Assembly (NCBI GenBank): GCA_963783095.1
Contig: CAWAMR010000002.1
Span: 930,001-994,000, forward strand
Reading direction: 5' to 3'
Length of the DNA: 64,000 nt
From: CAWAMR01 sp963783095
Lineage (GTDB): Bacteria > Planctomycetota > Planctomycetia > Gemmatales > Gemmataceae
Positions 41,459 through 50,639 of this stretch are shown piece by piece. Each line of letters starts with the position of its first letter. Position 1 is the stretch's first letter. The notes below the pieces were generated by a model. That model ran no database searches, was not told where the DNA came from, and worked only from the letters and a program-made list of their open reading frames with translations. Position numbers and translations under genes: made by a program.

Positions 41459-41659
41459 GACCTCACCTCCATGTTTGAGAGCGGCAAGCGACCATGCTTA
41501 CCGCAGAGCAACCCGGCTTACACCGGGTTGTTCCATTGACACTCTACCCCACGATCACTTGTGTCTTTGCTCGATCTCAAAGAAATGACGAATGGACACA
41601 GCATTTGACTGACAGATCGAAATGATTGTGCATGTTATGCTTTTCCGCGCGAAGTCGGT

Positions 41660-44191
41660 CTACGAGCCATAATCGATCGCATCCTTGACGTTGATGCCCT
41701 TCTCGAAGATGAAGTTTCGACGTTGCTCGACTTCTTCACCCATCAGCGTGCGAAATAGATCGTGAGCACGCTGGGCATCGACCAGCGTCACCTGAAGCAG
41801 AGTGCGTTTCATCGGGTCGAGCGTCGTTTCCCACAATTCCAACGGATCCATTTCACCCAATCCCTTGAAGCGCGTGACGGTCATGCCTCGTTCGCCCAGC
41901 CTGCGCACGTCGAGCACCAGATCCCGCAAATGAGCCAGGTTGTGCCGGGTCTCGCCGTGTTCGAGCGTATAGCGAACCGCCGGCTCCCGGCCCGCAATGC
42001 GGGGAGCAGGGACCAAATCCGCGGGTCCGAAACCCAATTTGGCCAGTTCGGTCAAGGCCCGATTGGCCGCTCGCACTTCGTGAAACTCCTCAGCGCTATA
42101 GCGAAATTCGACATCCTGGTGTTTCTGAGCATCCGGATCATCGGTATCGGCAATGACCAATTCCTTGCCCAGACGCTGCGATTCCTCCTGCCGAAACTTA
42201 TCCACTTCATCTGAACTATGAAACCAGAATTCCTTGGTTCCCAGCTTCACGTGCCAGGTCGGCAGTCCCGCCGAGTTTGCATGCGTGATGAACGAGGTCA
42301 ACGCAACGCCGCGCCGTTCCAAAATCTGCAGCGATCCTTCGACCTTGTCGAGCAGGGTCATCAGCGCCGTTAGCCGATCTCCCTCGAAGCGTTGCGTTCC
42401 TCCCTCGATCAGTAGCGCTGTTCCATTGAGTCCGCGCTGCATCAATTCCGTAGACATTTCCTCTGCGGTCTTGATGAAGCGAGTCTGTTTTTTCTGCGTT
42501 ACTTTATATAAGGGGGGCCGAGCAACATAAATATGACCCTCTTCAATGAGTTTGCGCATCTGACGGAAGAAAAACGTCAATAGCAGCGTGCGGATATGCT
42601 GACCGTCCACGTCGGCATCGGTGAGGATGACGATTTTGTTGTAGCGCAGCTTGGAAATATCTTCGGGATTACCGATATCGACGCCGCAGGCACCAATCAG
42701 GCTGGTGATTTCCTTGTTGTCGAGCAGTTTATCGATTCGTGCCTTTTCAACATTCAATACCTTACCGCGCAGCGGCAGGATCGCCTGATAATTGCGGTCT
42801 CGCCCGCTTTCGGCGGAGCCGCCGGCGGAATCACCTTCGACGAGGAACAATTCCGAGGAATCGCGATCCCGGGTGGTGCAGTCCATCAACTTGCCCGGTA
42901 ATCCCATACCGCCGAGAATGCTCTTGCGCTCGCGTACCGCCTTGCGCGCCTTGGCCATTGCTTCGCGCTCTTCTGCCGCACGAGCCACCTTGAGCGCAAT
43001 AAACTTGGCATCTTTCGGATTTTCCTCCAGATATTTTGCCAGCGCTTCGCTGACGATGCTGTTGACGATTCCTTCTATTTCCGGATTATTGAGGCGAATC
43101 TTGGTCTGAGTTTCAAAGTGGGGGTTGGGCAACGATATGTTGATGACCGCCGTCAACCCATCGCTGAAATCCTCACCCTTAGGTTTAAGATCGTTCTTGA
43201 AGAGATTTTCCTTTTCACCGTAGGTATTAATGGTGCGCGTGAGTGCGGCGCGAAAGCCGCTTAGATGGGTTCCACCACTGGGGTTGTACTGGTTGTTGGC
43301 ATAACAGCGAACGCGCTCTTCATCGCCGTTGGTATATTGCAAGGCAATATCCGCCTTCACCTGATACGTATCGCCCTCCTTCTCTTTCGAAGGAACATCG
43401 ACCACCTTATAGATTGCAATCGGCGGATGCAGGGGATCTTTGCCGTCGTTCAACCAAACAACGTACTCGGCGACACCTCCTTCAAAGAGGAATTTCGTTT
43501 CTTCGTTGCTGCGTTCATCCTTGATGAAAATCGCCAGGCCGCGATTGAGAAAAGCCAGTTCCCGCAATCGACCTTCCAGAGTGTCATAATCGAAGACGAT
43601 ATTTGCGCCGAAGATTTGCGGATCGGGCCAGAAGGTGATCTTCGTACCCGTTCGATCTGCTGCACCGATTGTTTTGACCGGCATCGTCGCTTTGCCGCGC
43701 TCGTATTCCTGCATATAGGCATGGCCCTCACGGCGAACCTCCGCCCGAGTCAGTTCGCTCAAGGCCGTGACCGCCTTGGCTCCCATACCGTGAAGGCCCG
43801 CTGAGGTCTTATAGGCCTTGTTGTCGAACTTCCCACCCGCGCCCGTGGTGGTCAACACGACTTCAAGATTTGACCGCTTTTCGTTGCTGTGCTCGCTAAC
43901 CTGAATCTCACCGACGGGAATGCCGCGCCCATCGTCGCCGACGCTCAGGCTGCCATCGACGTGAATGGTCACGTGAATATGCTTGCAAAAACCCGCCAGA
44001 TATTCATCCACCGCATTGTAAACCAGTTCATAGACGAGGTGATGAAGACCGCGAATCCCTGTATCGGGAATGTAATTATCGGGCCGTTTCCGAATATGTG
44101 CAGCATCGCGCAATACTTGTGTATTTTTCTCCGAGTATTCCTCTGCATTATTCAACACCGGTTCCATGACTGCCGTCGTATCCGTGCTCAT
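41660..44191 (-). CDS. gyrB: DNA gyrase / type IIA topoisomerase subunit B
   Basis: 843 residues. The GHKL ATPase shows LVYELVYNAVDEYLAGF, the SVGDDGRGIPVG loop and TTGAGGKFDNKAYKTSAGLH; then GLHGMGAKAV. The Toprim domain has ELFLVEGDSAGGSAESGRDR and ILTDADVDGQHIRTLL. The C-terminal TRFKGLGEMDPLELWETTLD is typical. It supercoils DNA with GyrA, which is not in this window. Last gene of the dnaA-dnaN-dciA-gyrB series; recF is not present. ATG 44191 (MSTDTTAVME) was chosen with GGGGAG upstream; ATG 44203 and a start at 44239 are in frame. Confidence 0.95.
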   Translation of the reverse strand: MSTDTTAVMEPVLNNAEEYSEKNTQVLRDAAHIRKRPDNYIPDTGIRGLHHLVYELVYNAVDEYLAGFCKHIHVTIHVDGSLSVGDDGRGIPVGEIQVSEHSNEKRSNLEVVLTTTGAGGKFDNKAYKTSAGLHGMGAKAVTALSELTRAEVRREGHAYMQEYERGKATMPVKTIGAADRTGTKITFWPDPQIFGANIVFDYDTLEGRLRELAFLNRGLAIFIKDERSNEETKFLFEGGVAEYVVWLNDGKDPLHPPIAIYKVVDVPSKEKEGDTYQVKADIALQYTNGDEERVRCYANNQYNPSGGTHLSGFRAALTRTINTYGEKENLFKNDLKPKGEDFSDGLTAVINISLPNPHFETQTKIRLNNPEIEGIVNSIVSEALAKYLEENPKDAKFIALKVARAAEEREAMAKARKAVRERKSILGGMGLPGKLMDCTTRDRDSSELFLVEGDSAGGSAESGRDRNYQAILPLRGKVLNVEKARIDKLLDNKEITSLIGACGVDIGNPEDISKLRYNKIVILTDADVDGQHIRTLLLTFFFRQMRKLIEEGHIYVARPPLYKVTQKKQTRFIKTAEEMSTELMQRGLNGTALLIEGGTQRFEGDRLTALMTLLDKVEGSLQILERRGVALTSFITHANSAGLPTWHVKLGTKEFWFHSSDEVDKFRQEESQRLGKELVIADTDDPDAQKHQDVEFRYSAEEFHEVRAANRALTELAKLGFGPADLVPAPRIAGREPAVRYTLEHGETRHNLAHLRDLVLDVRRLGERGMTVTRFKGLGEMDPLELWETTLDPMKRTLLQVTLVDAQRAHDLFRTLMGEEVEQRRNFIFEKGINVKDAIDYGS

Positions 44192-44222
44192 AGCTGTATC
44201 CATCTCCCCAATAGTTTCAAAC

Positions 44223-44302
44223 CGAGCCTGAAGTTTCAAACGGAGCCTGAAGCGTAAGCGAAGAGAAATCTCGAACTTCGCTTATGCTTCAGGCTCCGTT
44301 GC
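44223..44302. repeat. AAGCGTAAGCGAAG hairpin between dciA and gyrB
   Basis: GGAGCCTGAAGCGTAAGCGA (about 44240) pairs with TCGCTTATGCTTCAGGCTCC (about 44279). The right arm supplies the C-terminal codons of dciA. Confidence 0.85.
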
Positions 44303-44605
44303 CCACACACCCGTACGAAATCGCAAATCCGTGATCTTCACACCCGTCAATAACTCACGCAATTTCGCCAGTAAACGCCTTTTGTGAAACTGCGAAAGTT
44401 CTTGCAATACCACCGATCCGCGCACTTCAATCTCCAACACATTGCGCCGAATCGATGCCACGCGCGTATGCCTGGCATACTCCACGCCGGCAGCCTCGGC
44501 CCAGGCACTTTCCAGACGGACTCGTTCCTGCTTACGGCCCCAACCGCGAGCCGCAAACAATCGACTTAGAATCTCACCAATCGGTTCCGGTCCTTTCGGA
44601 TCCAT
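44282..44605 (-). CDS. dciA: DUF721 / DciA-type replicative helicase loader
   Basis: 107 residues. MDPKGPEPIGEILSRLFAAR, then the DciA hallmark WAEAAGVEYARHTRVASIRR, NVLEIEVRGSVVLQELSQF and LRELLTGVKITDLRFRTG. DciA helps load the DnaB helicase at the origin in most bacteria that lack DnaC. Its place between dnaN and gyrB is the usual one. ATG 44605 is preferred, since the upstream extension to 44632 is encoded by the TGGAACCT tandem repeat. The last codons (TEPEA and the stop) derive from the downstream hairpin repeat. Confidence 0.88.
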   Translation of the reverse strand: MDPKGPEPIGEILSRLFAARGWGRKQERVRLESAWAEAAGVEYARHTRVASIRRNVLEIEVRGSVVLQELSQFHKRRLLAKLRELLTGVKITDLRFRTGVWATEPEA

Positions 44606-44609
44606 TTTT

Positions 44610-44697
44610 AAGTTCCAGGTTCCAGGTTCCAAACCGAGCCTGAAGCGTAAGCGAAGAGAAACCTCAAACTTCGCTTACGCTTCAGGCTCCGTTTTAT
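44610..44697. repeat. AAGCGTAAGCGAAG hairpin plus TTCCAGG repeats between dnaN and dciA
   Basis: TTCCAGGTTCCAGGTTCC (44613-44630) is followed by GAGCCTGAAGCGTAAGCGAA (about 44636), which pairs with TTCGCTTACGCTTCAGGCTC (about 44672). Two repeat types are placed side by side. Confidence 0.85.
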
Positions 44698-45815
44698 GCC
44701 AACGGCATCACCAGATACAAATAATCGTCGCCGCTATGGAACAGGGCCGGTTTATTGCCGTCCACCAAATCCAGCGTCAACACTTCGCCTCCATCCACGA
44801 TGCGCAACATTTCCACCAGATATTGCGGATCGAAGTTGATGCTGATCGGCGCTGCATCGTAATCGAGTTTCATCTCAACCTTTGACTTGCCGGTCGTCGC
44901 CCCTTGTGCTTGCAGCGTTAGTTTGCCCGGCGAAAACTGGAAGGTAACCCGCACGCTCTCGTTATCGGTCATGATGGCGGCCTGCCGAACCGCTGCCAGG
45001 AACGGCTCAACAGGTATCGATACCTTGACCTTGGCTTTCTTGGAAGCATCCTGGATGATGCCCTGGTAGGGAGGATACCGCCCCTCGACGAGCCGGCTGT
45101 AAATTACCGATTTCTCGGTCCGAAATAAAACATCATTCGGACGTAAACAGATCTGGATCAACTGATCTTCATCGCCTTCGGAAAGGGTGCGATCGAGCAG
45201 ACTCATGGCCTTGGTCGGCACCAGGTGAGATTGGCCCTTGGCCTCGATCGCATGGGGGACTATTGCAGGCCCGGTGGTTAAGGCGAGCCGTTTGGTGTCC
45301 GTGGCCACGAGGCGCGCCTTCTTGTCCTCCACTTCCCACAGCACACCGGTCATGGCGTATTTGGTGTTGTCCTTGCCCACCGCGAAGACGGTCCTTTGGA
45401 TCATCCGGCGCAGCACGCCCGCAGCGATTTCGTGGTACTTCACATCGCTGAAAGGTGGAGGAATGTCCGGAAAATCTTTGGGATCTTCGCTGGGCATTTC
45501 GTATTCGCTGGAACTCGTATTGACCCGGCAGCGCCGATCGTCCGCTTCAATGCTCAGTTCTTCATCCGTTGAGGCACGCAGAATTTCCACCAGCCTGGCC
45601 ACGGGGAAAATAGCTTCCCCTGCTTCCTCGACCCGAACACCGGCCAGCTCGTATCGAATACCGACTTCGAGATCAGTCCCCAAGAGCGCGAGTTTATCGT
45701 CGCCGGCGATGGCCTTGACTTGTGAAAGGATCGGTTTGGTTGTGCGTGCAGCCACGGCCGCCCCTACCAGTTGACAGGCAGCAAGCAACCCATCACGTCG
45801 GCAGTGGATAATCAT
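44694..45815 (-). CDS. dnaN: DNA polymerase III beta sliding clamp
   Basis: 373 residues, three clamp domains. The first begins MIIHCRRDGLLAACQLVGAA with RTTKPILSQVKAIAGDDKLA and LLGTDLEVGIRYELAGVRVE; the middle has ISWYFTS-type RMIQRTVFAVGKDNTKYAMT and VATDTKRLAL; the end has FLAAVRQAAIMTDNESVRV, INFDPQYLVEMLRIVDGGEV and the C-terminal VMPLA. The subunit encircles DNA and tethers the polymerase. Follows dnaA on the same strand across the candidate origin. Confidence 0.95.
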   Translation of the reverse strand: MIIHCRRDGLLAACQLVGAAVAARTTKPILSQVKAIAGDDKLALLGTDLEVGIRYELAGVRVEEAGEAIFPVARLVEILRASTDEELSIEADDRRCRVNTSSSEYEMPSEDPKDFPDIPPPFSDVKYHEIAAGVLRRMIQRTVFAVGKDNTKYAMTGVLWEVEDKKARLVATDTKRLALTTGPAIVPHAIEAKGQSHLVPTKAMSLLDRTLSEGDEDQLIQICLRPNDVLFRTEKSVIYSRLVEGRYPPYQGIIQDASKKAKVKVSIPVEPFLAAVRQAAIMTDNESVRVTFQFSPGKLTLQAQGATTGKSKVEMKLDYDAAPISINFDPQYLVEMLRIVDGGEVLTLDLVDGNKPALFHSGDDYLYLVMPLA

Positions 45816-45984
45816 GAAGCGTTCCTCGTTTCAATGCATTTTGGAATGGGCGAACAGCCTTTTTCACTTAAAAGAAAGACAATACCCTAAATATCTAACG
45901 TAGTAGCTGTAATGTTTGGGCAATTGATGTCGTTGGCTTTGCAGAAGATTTCGTATCTTCCAGGTATTAAAGCCTTTACGCTTT

Positions 45985-46140
45985 TAAGTCTGTTGTGGAA
46001 AACCCGGCGCGCAGTTGGCGCGCGCTGGACGCGCATCGGCGCGCAACCGGCCAGCCAGGTTCGATGAATTTCCAATAGCCCTCATGCGCGTCGTTGCGCG
46101 TCCGATGCGCGCCAACTGCGCGCCAGGTTTTCCACACGGC
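45985..46140. other. Candidate replication origin (oriC) between dnaA and dnaN
   Basis: A 55-bp-arm inverted repeat begins and ends with DnaA-box-like sequences: TGTGGAAAA at 45994-46002 and TTTTCCACA at 46128-46136. Between them the arms carry a run of GCGCGC elements (GGCGCGCAGTTGGCGCGC and its complement). The left side (45880-45980) is AT-richer with ATATCTAACG, a possible unwinding element. Placement between dnaA and dnaN is common for oriC. No cluster of more than two boxes was seen, so this is tentative. Confidence 0.55.
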
Positions 46141-46156
46141 TATTGAGGCGTACACC

Positions 46157-47188
46157 TCACACCAACTGCGCTCGCAGTCCCCGTAGCTCGTTCGCCAGTC
46201 CGACATCCTCCGCCAGAGCATCGTTGACCTTTTTGTATGAATGCAGCACCGTGGAATGATCTCGCCCGCCGAAGTATTGACCGATTTCCACTAGGGACAA
46301 GCTCAGCAATTCCCGGACCAGATACATGGCGATCTGCCGGGGCCAAAGGTTGTTGCGATGCCGGTCCTTGCCTCGCAAATTCTTCAATTTCACGCCGAAA
46401 TGGTCGGCAATCTTTGCCGCAATGCGCCCGATATCGGAATCAGCGGGCCGCGGCGCGGGGGTAAGGTGCGCCAGCACAACCGCCAGGGCTAACGGACCAG
46501 GATAAATTCGCGCCAACTGTCCAATTCGGGCCATTTCACCGAGGATGGGCCGAACTCCTGCGCTGGGTTGGTTGGCTAACCAGTCGATCACTTCTGCCGT
46601 TACGGCGAGTTTCTGTTTCCGACACAACACCTCGGCGAATTGCCGTCTACTGGAAGCAGCGAGAGGCTCCAGTCCAACCACCAACCCGGACGCCAGCCGG
46701 CTTGTGAGCCGAACGGAAAGAGATTTCAATTCGGCAGGGCCTTGGCAGGCCGTCACAATGTTCCCTCGAAAACGAGATTGTCGGTGATCCAGCAACACCG
46801 AGAGTCCATCCGAAGCCTCCGGGTTCAAATGTTGCAGGTCTTCGATAATCAACAAATCGCAGCTGTGCAGCTCCCCGAGCGGATCCTCGCCGACCGGTGG
46901 TTGTGTCAGTAATCGGCCCAGATCGCCGGCAGCGATCGAATGGGCAGTTTTCGCGGGAGAGGTTTCAATGACTCGTTCAGCCAAGCCGTTCGCCAGATGA
47001 CTTTTCCCAACACCGGGTGGACCATGCAGATAGAGCAACGGCGCTGAATGTCGGCGCGTGCTTTCCCGCGTAAAGCGCGCAACATAATGGATCACTGCCC
47101 GAACGGCGAAGCGGTTTTCCGGCAGGGCGATGAAACTGCTCAGAGACGATCCGGTGACTTGCCGGCCTTGCGCAGTTTGGACCGTCAT
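46157..47188 (-). CDS. dnaA: Chromosomal replication initiator protein DnaA
   Basis: 343 residues. AAA+ domain III begins at FIALPENRFAVRAVIHYV with Walker A YLHGPPGVGKSHLANGLAE and Walker B LLIIEDLQHLN. Domain IV is complete: LKNLRGKDRHRNNLWPRQIA, MYLVRELLSLSLVEIGQYFG and the box-binding GGRDHSTVLHSYKKVND. The protein is about 100 residues shorter than most DnaA because the N-terminal domain I (helicase and partner contact) is missing or reduced. It starts helix opening at oriC. A weak -10-like TATACA lies about 50 bp before the start on the minus strand. Confidence 0.93.
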   Translation of the reverse strand: MTVQTAQGRQVTGSSLSSFIALPENRFAVRAVIHYVARFTRESTRRHSAPLLYLHGPPGVGKSHLANGLAERVIETSPAKTAHSIAAGDLGRLLTQPPVGEDPLGELHSCDLLIIEDLQHLNPEASDGLSVLLDHRQSRFRGNIVTACQGPAELKSLSVRLTSRLASGLVVGLEPLAASSRRQFAEVLCRKQKLAVTAEVIDWLANQPSAGVRPILGEMARIGQLARIYPGPLALAVVLAHLTPAPRPADSDIGRIAAKIADHFGVKLKNLRGKDRHRNNLWPRQIAMYLVRELLSLSLVEIGQYFGGRDHSTVLHSYKKVNDALAEDVGLANELRGLRAQLV

Positions 47189-47313
47189 TCGAGCCTATCT
47201 CCCAGGCCGAAAACCGGGCGTTTTCCCGTGGCGTTATTGTATAAAATTGCGAAGATAGCGAGTAGGGCAATAGCACCATCGTAAATATAGAAATGACAGA
47301 TAGTTACGATGCA

Positions 47314-48455
47314 CTACCTCGTCGCCGGCCGCGATGAAAAATCATCGGCAATTGCCCGCGCCAACTCCTTGACAGCCATAATGATCCGTCGTGCCGCCTC
47401 GTCCACATCCGCATCCGCTAAGAGAGGATCGAAACTAAATCGCATGGCAGAATGCAAAACTTCTTCCGGCACGCCCATAGCCTGTAGAACGGGCGAGGGC
47501 AGTAACGAGCCGCTGGAGCAGGCGGAGCCGGTCGAGCAGGCAATGCCGGCGAGATCGAGTTTCATCAACAATAGCTCTGCCCGGCAGCCTGGAAAGGAGA
47601 TGTTGACGACGTAGGGCGAGGCTTGTGATTCCTCGGGGGGGCTATTGATGACGATGGGCTGGGCCTCGGCACTTAACAGGCTGATAAAACTTCGTCGCAA
47701 ACGGTGAACGGTATCGAAAGATTCTCGCATTCGCTGATGGGCAATTTCGAGCGCGGTAGCGATGCCAACTGCCAGAGCAGGACTTTCCGTTCCGGGCCGC
47801 CGGCCTTGCTGTTGATGACCGCCCCACAGCAGCGGCGAAAGTTTAACTCCTCGGCGAAGCAAAAGAAGCCCGATCCCCTTGGGGGCATGGAACTTATGAC
47901 CGCTGACGCTGAGCGTCGCGACTCCCAGATCGTGAAAGTGGACGGGGATTTTGCCGACGGCCTGGGCAGCATCGCAATGGAACAGAGTTTCCACAGGCAG
48001 TTGAGAAACGAATTCCCGAACCGGCTGAATCGCGCCGGTTTCATGGTTGACGAGCATCAGACAGCAGAGGCGGGGCGCGGGGTCCCGGCGCGAGGCGCGG
48101 GGCAGCAGGGGAGCCAGTGGATGTCGAACCCTCGTGCGGCGAGTTGATGGAGCGGTTCCATTACGCAGGGATGTTCGATTGAACTGGAAAGGATCTGCGC
48201 CGGTGGATCGCCCGCCAAACCGAACAGAGCGAGATTGTTGGCCTCGGTGGCCCCGCTGGTGAAGATTACTTCATCGGGAAAAGCGCCGAGAAGGGAAGCG
48301 ATTTGTTCGCGAGCATCTTCGAGCGCCTGCCGGGCTTTACGACCTGCGCTGTGGGCGCTGGCAGGGTTCCCGAAGGTATCGGTGAAGTAGGGCTGCATGG
48401 CCTGCCACACCTCGGGAAGAACGGGTGTGGTGGCGTTGAAGTCGAGGTAGATCAT
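47314..48455 (-). pseudogene. Cysteine desulfurase (NifS/IscS-type), broken in the middle
   Basis: Starts MIYLDFNATTPVLPEVWQAM and continues through FGNPASAHSAGRKARQALED and EVIFTSGATEANNLALFGLA. After IHWLP the frame runs into GC-rich heptamer-like repeats (about 48065-48120, CCGCGCC/TCGCGCC units) and stops. The second frame restarts at LMLVNHETGAIQPV, with the PLP lysine in SVSGHKFHAPKG and the catalytic Cys in CSTGSACSSGSLL. Some 20-25 residues normally between these parts are missing or replaced by the repeat. The enzyme would mobilise sulfur from cysteine for Fe-S clusters or tRNA. Either a real lesion at a repeat or an assembly error. Confidence 0.85.
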
Positions 48456-48660
48456 TCAGTTCATTTCGCTTGCAAAGCATAACACGCGCAATCATCTCCA
48501 ACCATCCAGCAAGGGACATCTCAATCGATATTTTCTTCAAGCTGGGGCAAATACACAAGTGTTCATGGGGTAAAGTGTAAATGGAACAACCCGGTGCGAG
48601 CCGGGTTGTTCTGCCGAAAGCAAGGTTGCTTTCGGCTCATTAACTCACGGAGGAGCGGTC

Positions 48661-48861
48661 ATGACGACCCACTCACGGATGAGGAGCCTGGTGCTAGAGC
48701 TTATGGCCTACACCAGTCTCGCGGCGCTCCATGCAATTCATGGAGAGGCCGTTGTGCTACCCTATGGACTTTTAGTCATCGCGGTTTCGTTGCGGATCTA
48801 TCGGCAATTCCGTCATCAGCGGAAGAACCGTTCGGATTCACATGATTCCATGAATGATTAA
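48661..48861 (+). CDS. Module small protein, copy 7 (66 aa)
   Basis: MTTHSRMRSLVLELMAYTSL, LHAIHGEAVVLPYG, LLVIAVSLRIYRQFRHQ and RKNRSDSHDSMND. Against copy 1 nearly all differences in the conserved core are at wobble positions or Leu first positions, which supports translation. Shine-Dalgarno GGAGGAG precedes ATG 48661. Confidence 0.77.
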   Translation: MTTHSRMRSLVLELMAYTSLAALHAIHGEAVVLPYGLLVIAVSLRIYRQFRHQRKNRSDSHDSMND

Positions 48862-48903
48862 AGACCGCCCCCAGGGTTATCGTCCACCCTGGGGGTTTTA
48901 GTT

Positions 48904-48932
48904 ATTAAACTTCATTCAATCACTTCTGTCAA
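48904..48932 (-). promoter_or_regulatory. Opposite-strand promoter of module copy 7
   Basis: TTGACA (48932-48927), 17 bp, TTTAAT (48909-48904) on the minus strand. The predicted start is within a few bases of the terminator stem. Confidence 0.66.
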
Positions 48933-48936
48933 CATC

Positions 48937-49164
48937 TTCGCTACAACAGAACGCTGTTGTTAGTCGCGCAACAAGTAGTTTGACATCTTCTCCGAGTTGC
49001 CCATCTTCCAGTTACCGTGAAATTTTCCTCTACCGATGAGTTGGGTCCGGTCGATTATAGGGGTACTATCGAAGAATCGGATGATTGCCCGATTCCCGCA
49101 AAATCCTATACCTATCGGAATATCCTCAATGACCATTTTACCTTTCCCCCGCAAGGAGTCCGCG
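48937..49164. other. Spacer upstream of metK
   Basis: About 230 bp after module copy 7. I see no SAM riboswitch fold and no clear promoter. An ATG at 49129 is in frame with metK, but the good Shine-Dalgarno (AAGGAG, 49153-49158) belongs to the GTG at 49165. Confidence 0.4.
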
Positions 49165-50427
49165 GTGAGCGCTGAACGGTTCCTTTTCACCAGCGAATCT
49201 GTCTCGATGGGCCATCCCGATAAAGTCGCGGATCAAATCAGCGATGCGGTGCTGGATTTCTGTCTAAAAGCCGATCCGACGAGCCGGGTTGCCTGCGAAA
49301 CATTGGTGACGACAAACCTCGTGGTCGTCGCCGGCGAAATCACCACCAAGGCCAAGTTGACCGCCTCCGCGGTGGACGCCATCGCCCGCGAGGCCATCCG
49401 CGAGATTGGCTACACCGATCCCGAAATCGGCTTCGCAGCGGATACCTGTAATGTGCAATTCCACCTGCATACCCAATCTCCCGACATTAGCATGGGCGTC
49501 GATGTCGGTGGGGCAGGCGACCAGGGCATGATGTTCGGCTTCGCCTGCGATGAAACCCCGTCACTGATGCCGTTGCCGATTCACACGGCCCATCGGCTCG
49601 TCGAGAATCACGCCAATCTGCGTCGTTCGGGCGAGATTGCGTTCCTGCGGCCCGATGCCAAGAGCCAGGTCACGGTTGAGTACAACGCCGATGAATCGCC
49701 GTTTCGGTTCGATACCGTCGTGCTTTCCACGCAGCACGATGAAAGCGCGATGGACCAGCGTGCCGGTGTTGGCTTCTTCACCGATGCGGCCCGTCAGATC
49801 ATCATCGACAAACTGATTCTGCCCACGCTGAAGGCAGAACGGCCCGATCTCATCAAGGGGCCGTTGGTGATGATGTCGCCCGACAAGCCGACGCAGATGG
49901 TTCCCGACGGCGCAATTCGCTGCTACATCAACCCGACCGGCTGCTTCCTCGTCGGCGGCCCGCATGGCGATTGCGGCTTGACGGGCCGGAAGATCATCGT
50001 CGATACCTATGGCGGTCGGGGCCGGCACGGCGGTGGTGCCTTCAGCGGCAAGGATCCAACCAAGGTGGACCGCTCTGCCGCGTACATGGCGCGCTACATT
50101 GCCAAGAACATTGTGGCAGCAGGGCTGGCGAAGCAGTGCGAGGTGCAACTATCGTACGCGATTGGCCACCCCGATCCGTTGAGCATCTGGGTCAACACCG
50201 GCGGCACGCTCAAGAAGGGCATGACCGATGAGAAGTTAATCTCTCTCATCCGCAAACACTTCAAACTGACTCCAAAGGGGATTATCGAATCGCTCGATCT
50301 GCGTCGGCCCATCTACAAGGAAACGGCCCGGCACGGTCACTTTGGCCGGGAGCTCTCGACGTTTTCGTGGGAGAAGGCGGACAAGGTCGCCGCATTGCAA
50401 GCCGATGCCGCGGCGACGGCGGCCTAG
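49165..50427 (+). CDS. metK: S-adenosylmethionine synthetase
   Basis: 420 residues from a GTG start with AAGGAG six bases upstream (an in-frame ATG at 49129 has no such signal). The enzyme makes SAM from methionine and ATP. Blocks visible: RFLFTSESVSMGHPDKVADQ, GAGDQGMMFGFACDETPSLM, GCFLVGGPHGDCGLTGRKII with YGGRGRHGGGAFSGKDPTKV, and AYMARYIAKNIVAAGLAKQC. All metal and ATP residues of the family appear present. It is about 30 residues longer than the E. coli enzyme, mainly in the middle and C-terminus. Confidence 0.95.
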   Translation: MSAERFLFTSESVSMGHPDKVADQISDAVLDFCLKADPTSRVACETLVTTNLVVVAGEITTKAKLTASAVDAIAREAIREIGYTDPEIGFAADTCNVQFHLHTQSPDISMGVDVGGAGDQGMMFGFACDETPSLMPLPIHTAHRLVENHANLRRSGEIAFLRPDAKSQVTVEYNADESPFRFDTVVLSTQHDESAMDQRAGVGFFTDAARQIIIDKLILPTLKAERPDLIKGPLVMMSPDKPTQMVPDGAIRCYINPTGCFLVGGPHGDCGLTGRKIIVDTYGGRGRHGGGAFSGKDPTKVDRSAAYMARYIAKNIVAAGLAKQCEVQLSYAIGHPDPLSIWVNTGGTLKKGMTDEKLISLIRKHFKLTPKGIIESLDLRRPIYKETARHGHFGRELSTFSWEKADKVAALQADAAATAA

Positions 50428-50431
50428 AAGG

Positions 50432-50582
50432 TCATGACAAGGTGACCGGGTGACAAGGTGACAAGGTGACAGACAAGGTGACAAGGTGACAAAAACATGC
50501 GGTTGAAGAATATCTGTGAAGTAACGGATCAATGTTCATAGACACGCTCAATAATTGTCACCTCGTCACCTTGTCATCCTGT
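50432..50582. repeat. GTGACAAG octamer hairpin after metK
   Basis: Four to five tandem GTGACAAG units (50437-50490) face CACCTCGTCACCTTGTCATC (about 50559) across about 70 bp. The same seed forms the hairpin at 58.3 kb. Confidence 0.85.
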
Positions 50583-50639
50583 ATGATGGTATAAGGAGTG
50601 TCCAGAATTCGCTCCGTTCTATCAGATAAGGACGAACCC

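Larger units (their letters stand above)
41193..41645 (-). repeat. Small-protein/antisense module, copy 6
   Basis: Reverse orientation. Post-gene hairpin CCCCAGGG 41227-41234 with CCCTGGGG 41244-41251; H2 GCGGCAAGC 41481-41489 with GCTTACCGC 41496-41504; H1 CAACCCGG 41509-41516 with CCGGGTTG 41523-41530; left-end GCATGTTATGC at about 41629-41640. It fills the entire gap between the LysM-like gene and gyrB. Confidence 0.88.
48473..48936 (+). repeat. Small-protein/antisense module, copy 7
   Basis: Complete copy: left-end GCATAACACGCGCAATCATC (from 48477), ACACAAGTGTTCATGGGG before the leader, H1 CAACCCGG 48587-48594 with CCGGGTTG 48601-48608, perfect H2 GCCGAAAGC/GCTTTCGGC (48613-48636), and a post-gene hairpin CCCCCAGGGT/ACCCTGGGGG (48868-48895) followed by TTTTA, a good intrinsic terminator. 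It begins about 20 bp upstream of the cysteine desulfurase start. Confidence 0.9.

Noticed and set aside
48937..49164. SAM riboswitch before metK
   Set aside because: No SAM-I or related stem arrangement could be made out in the 230 bp.
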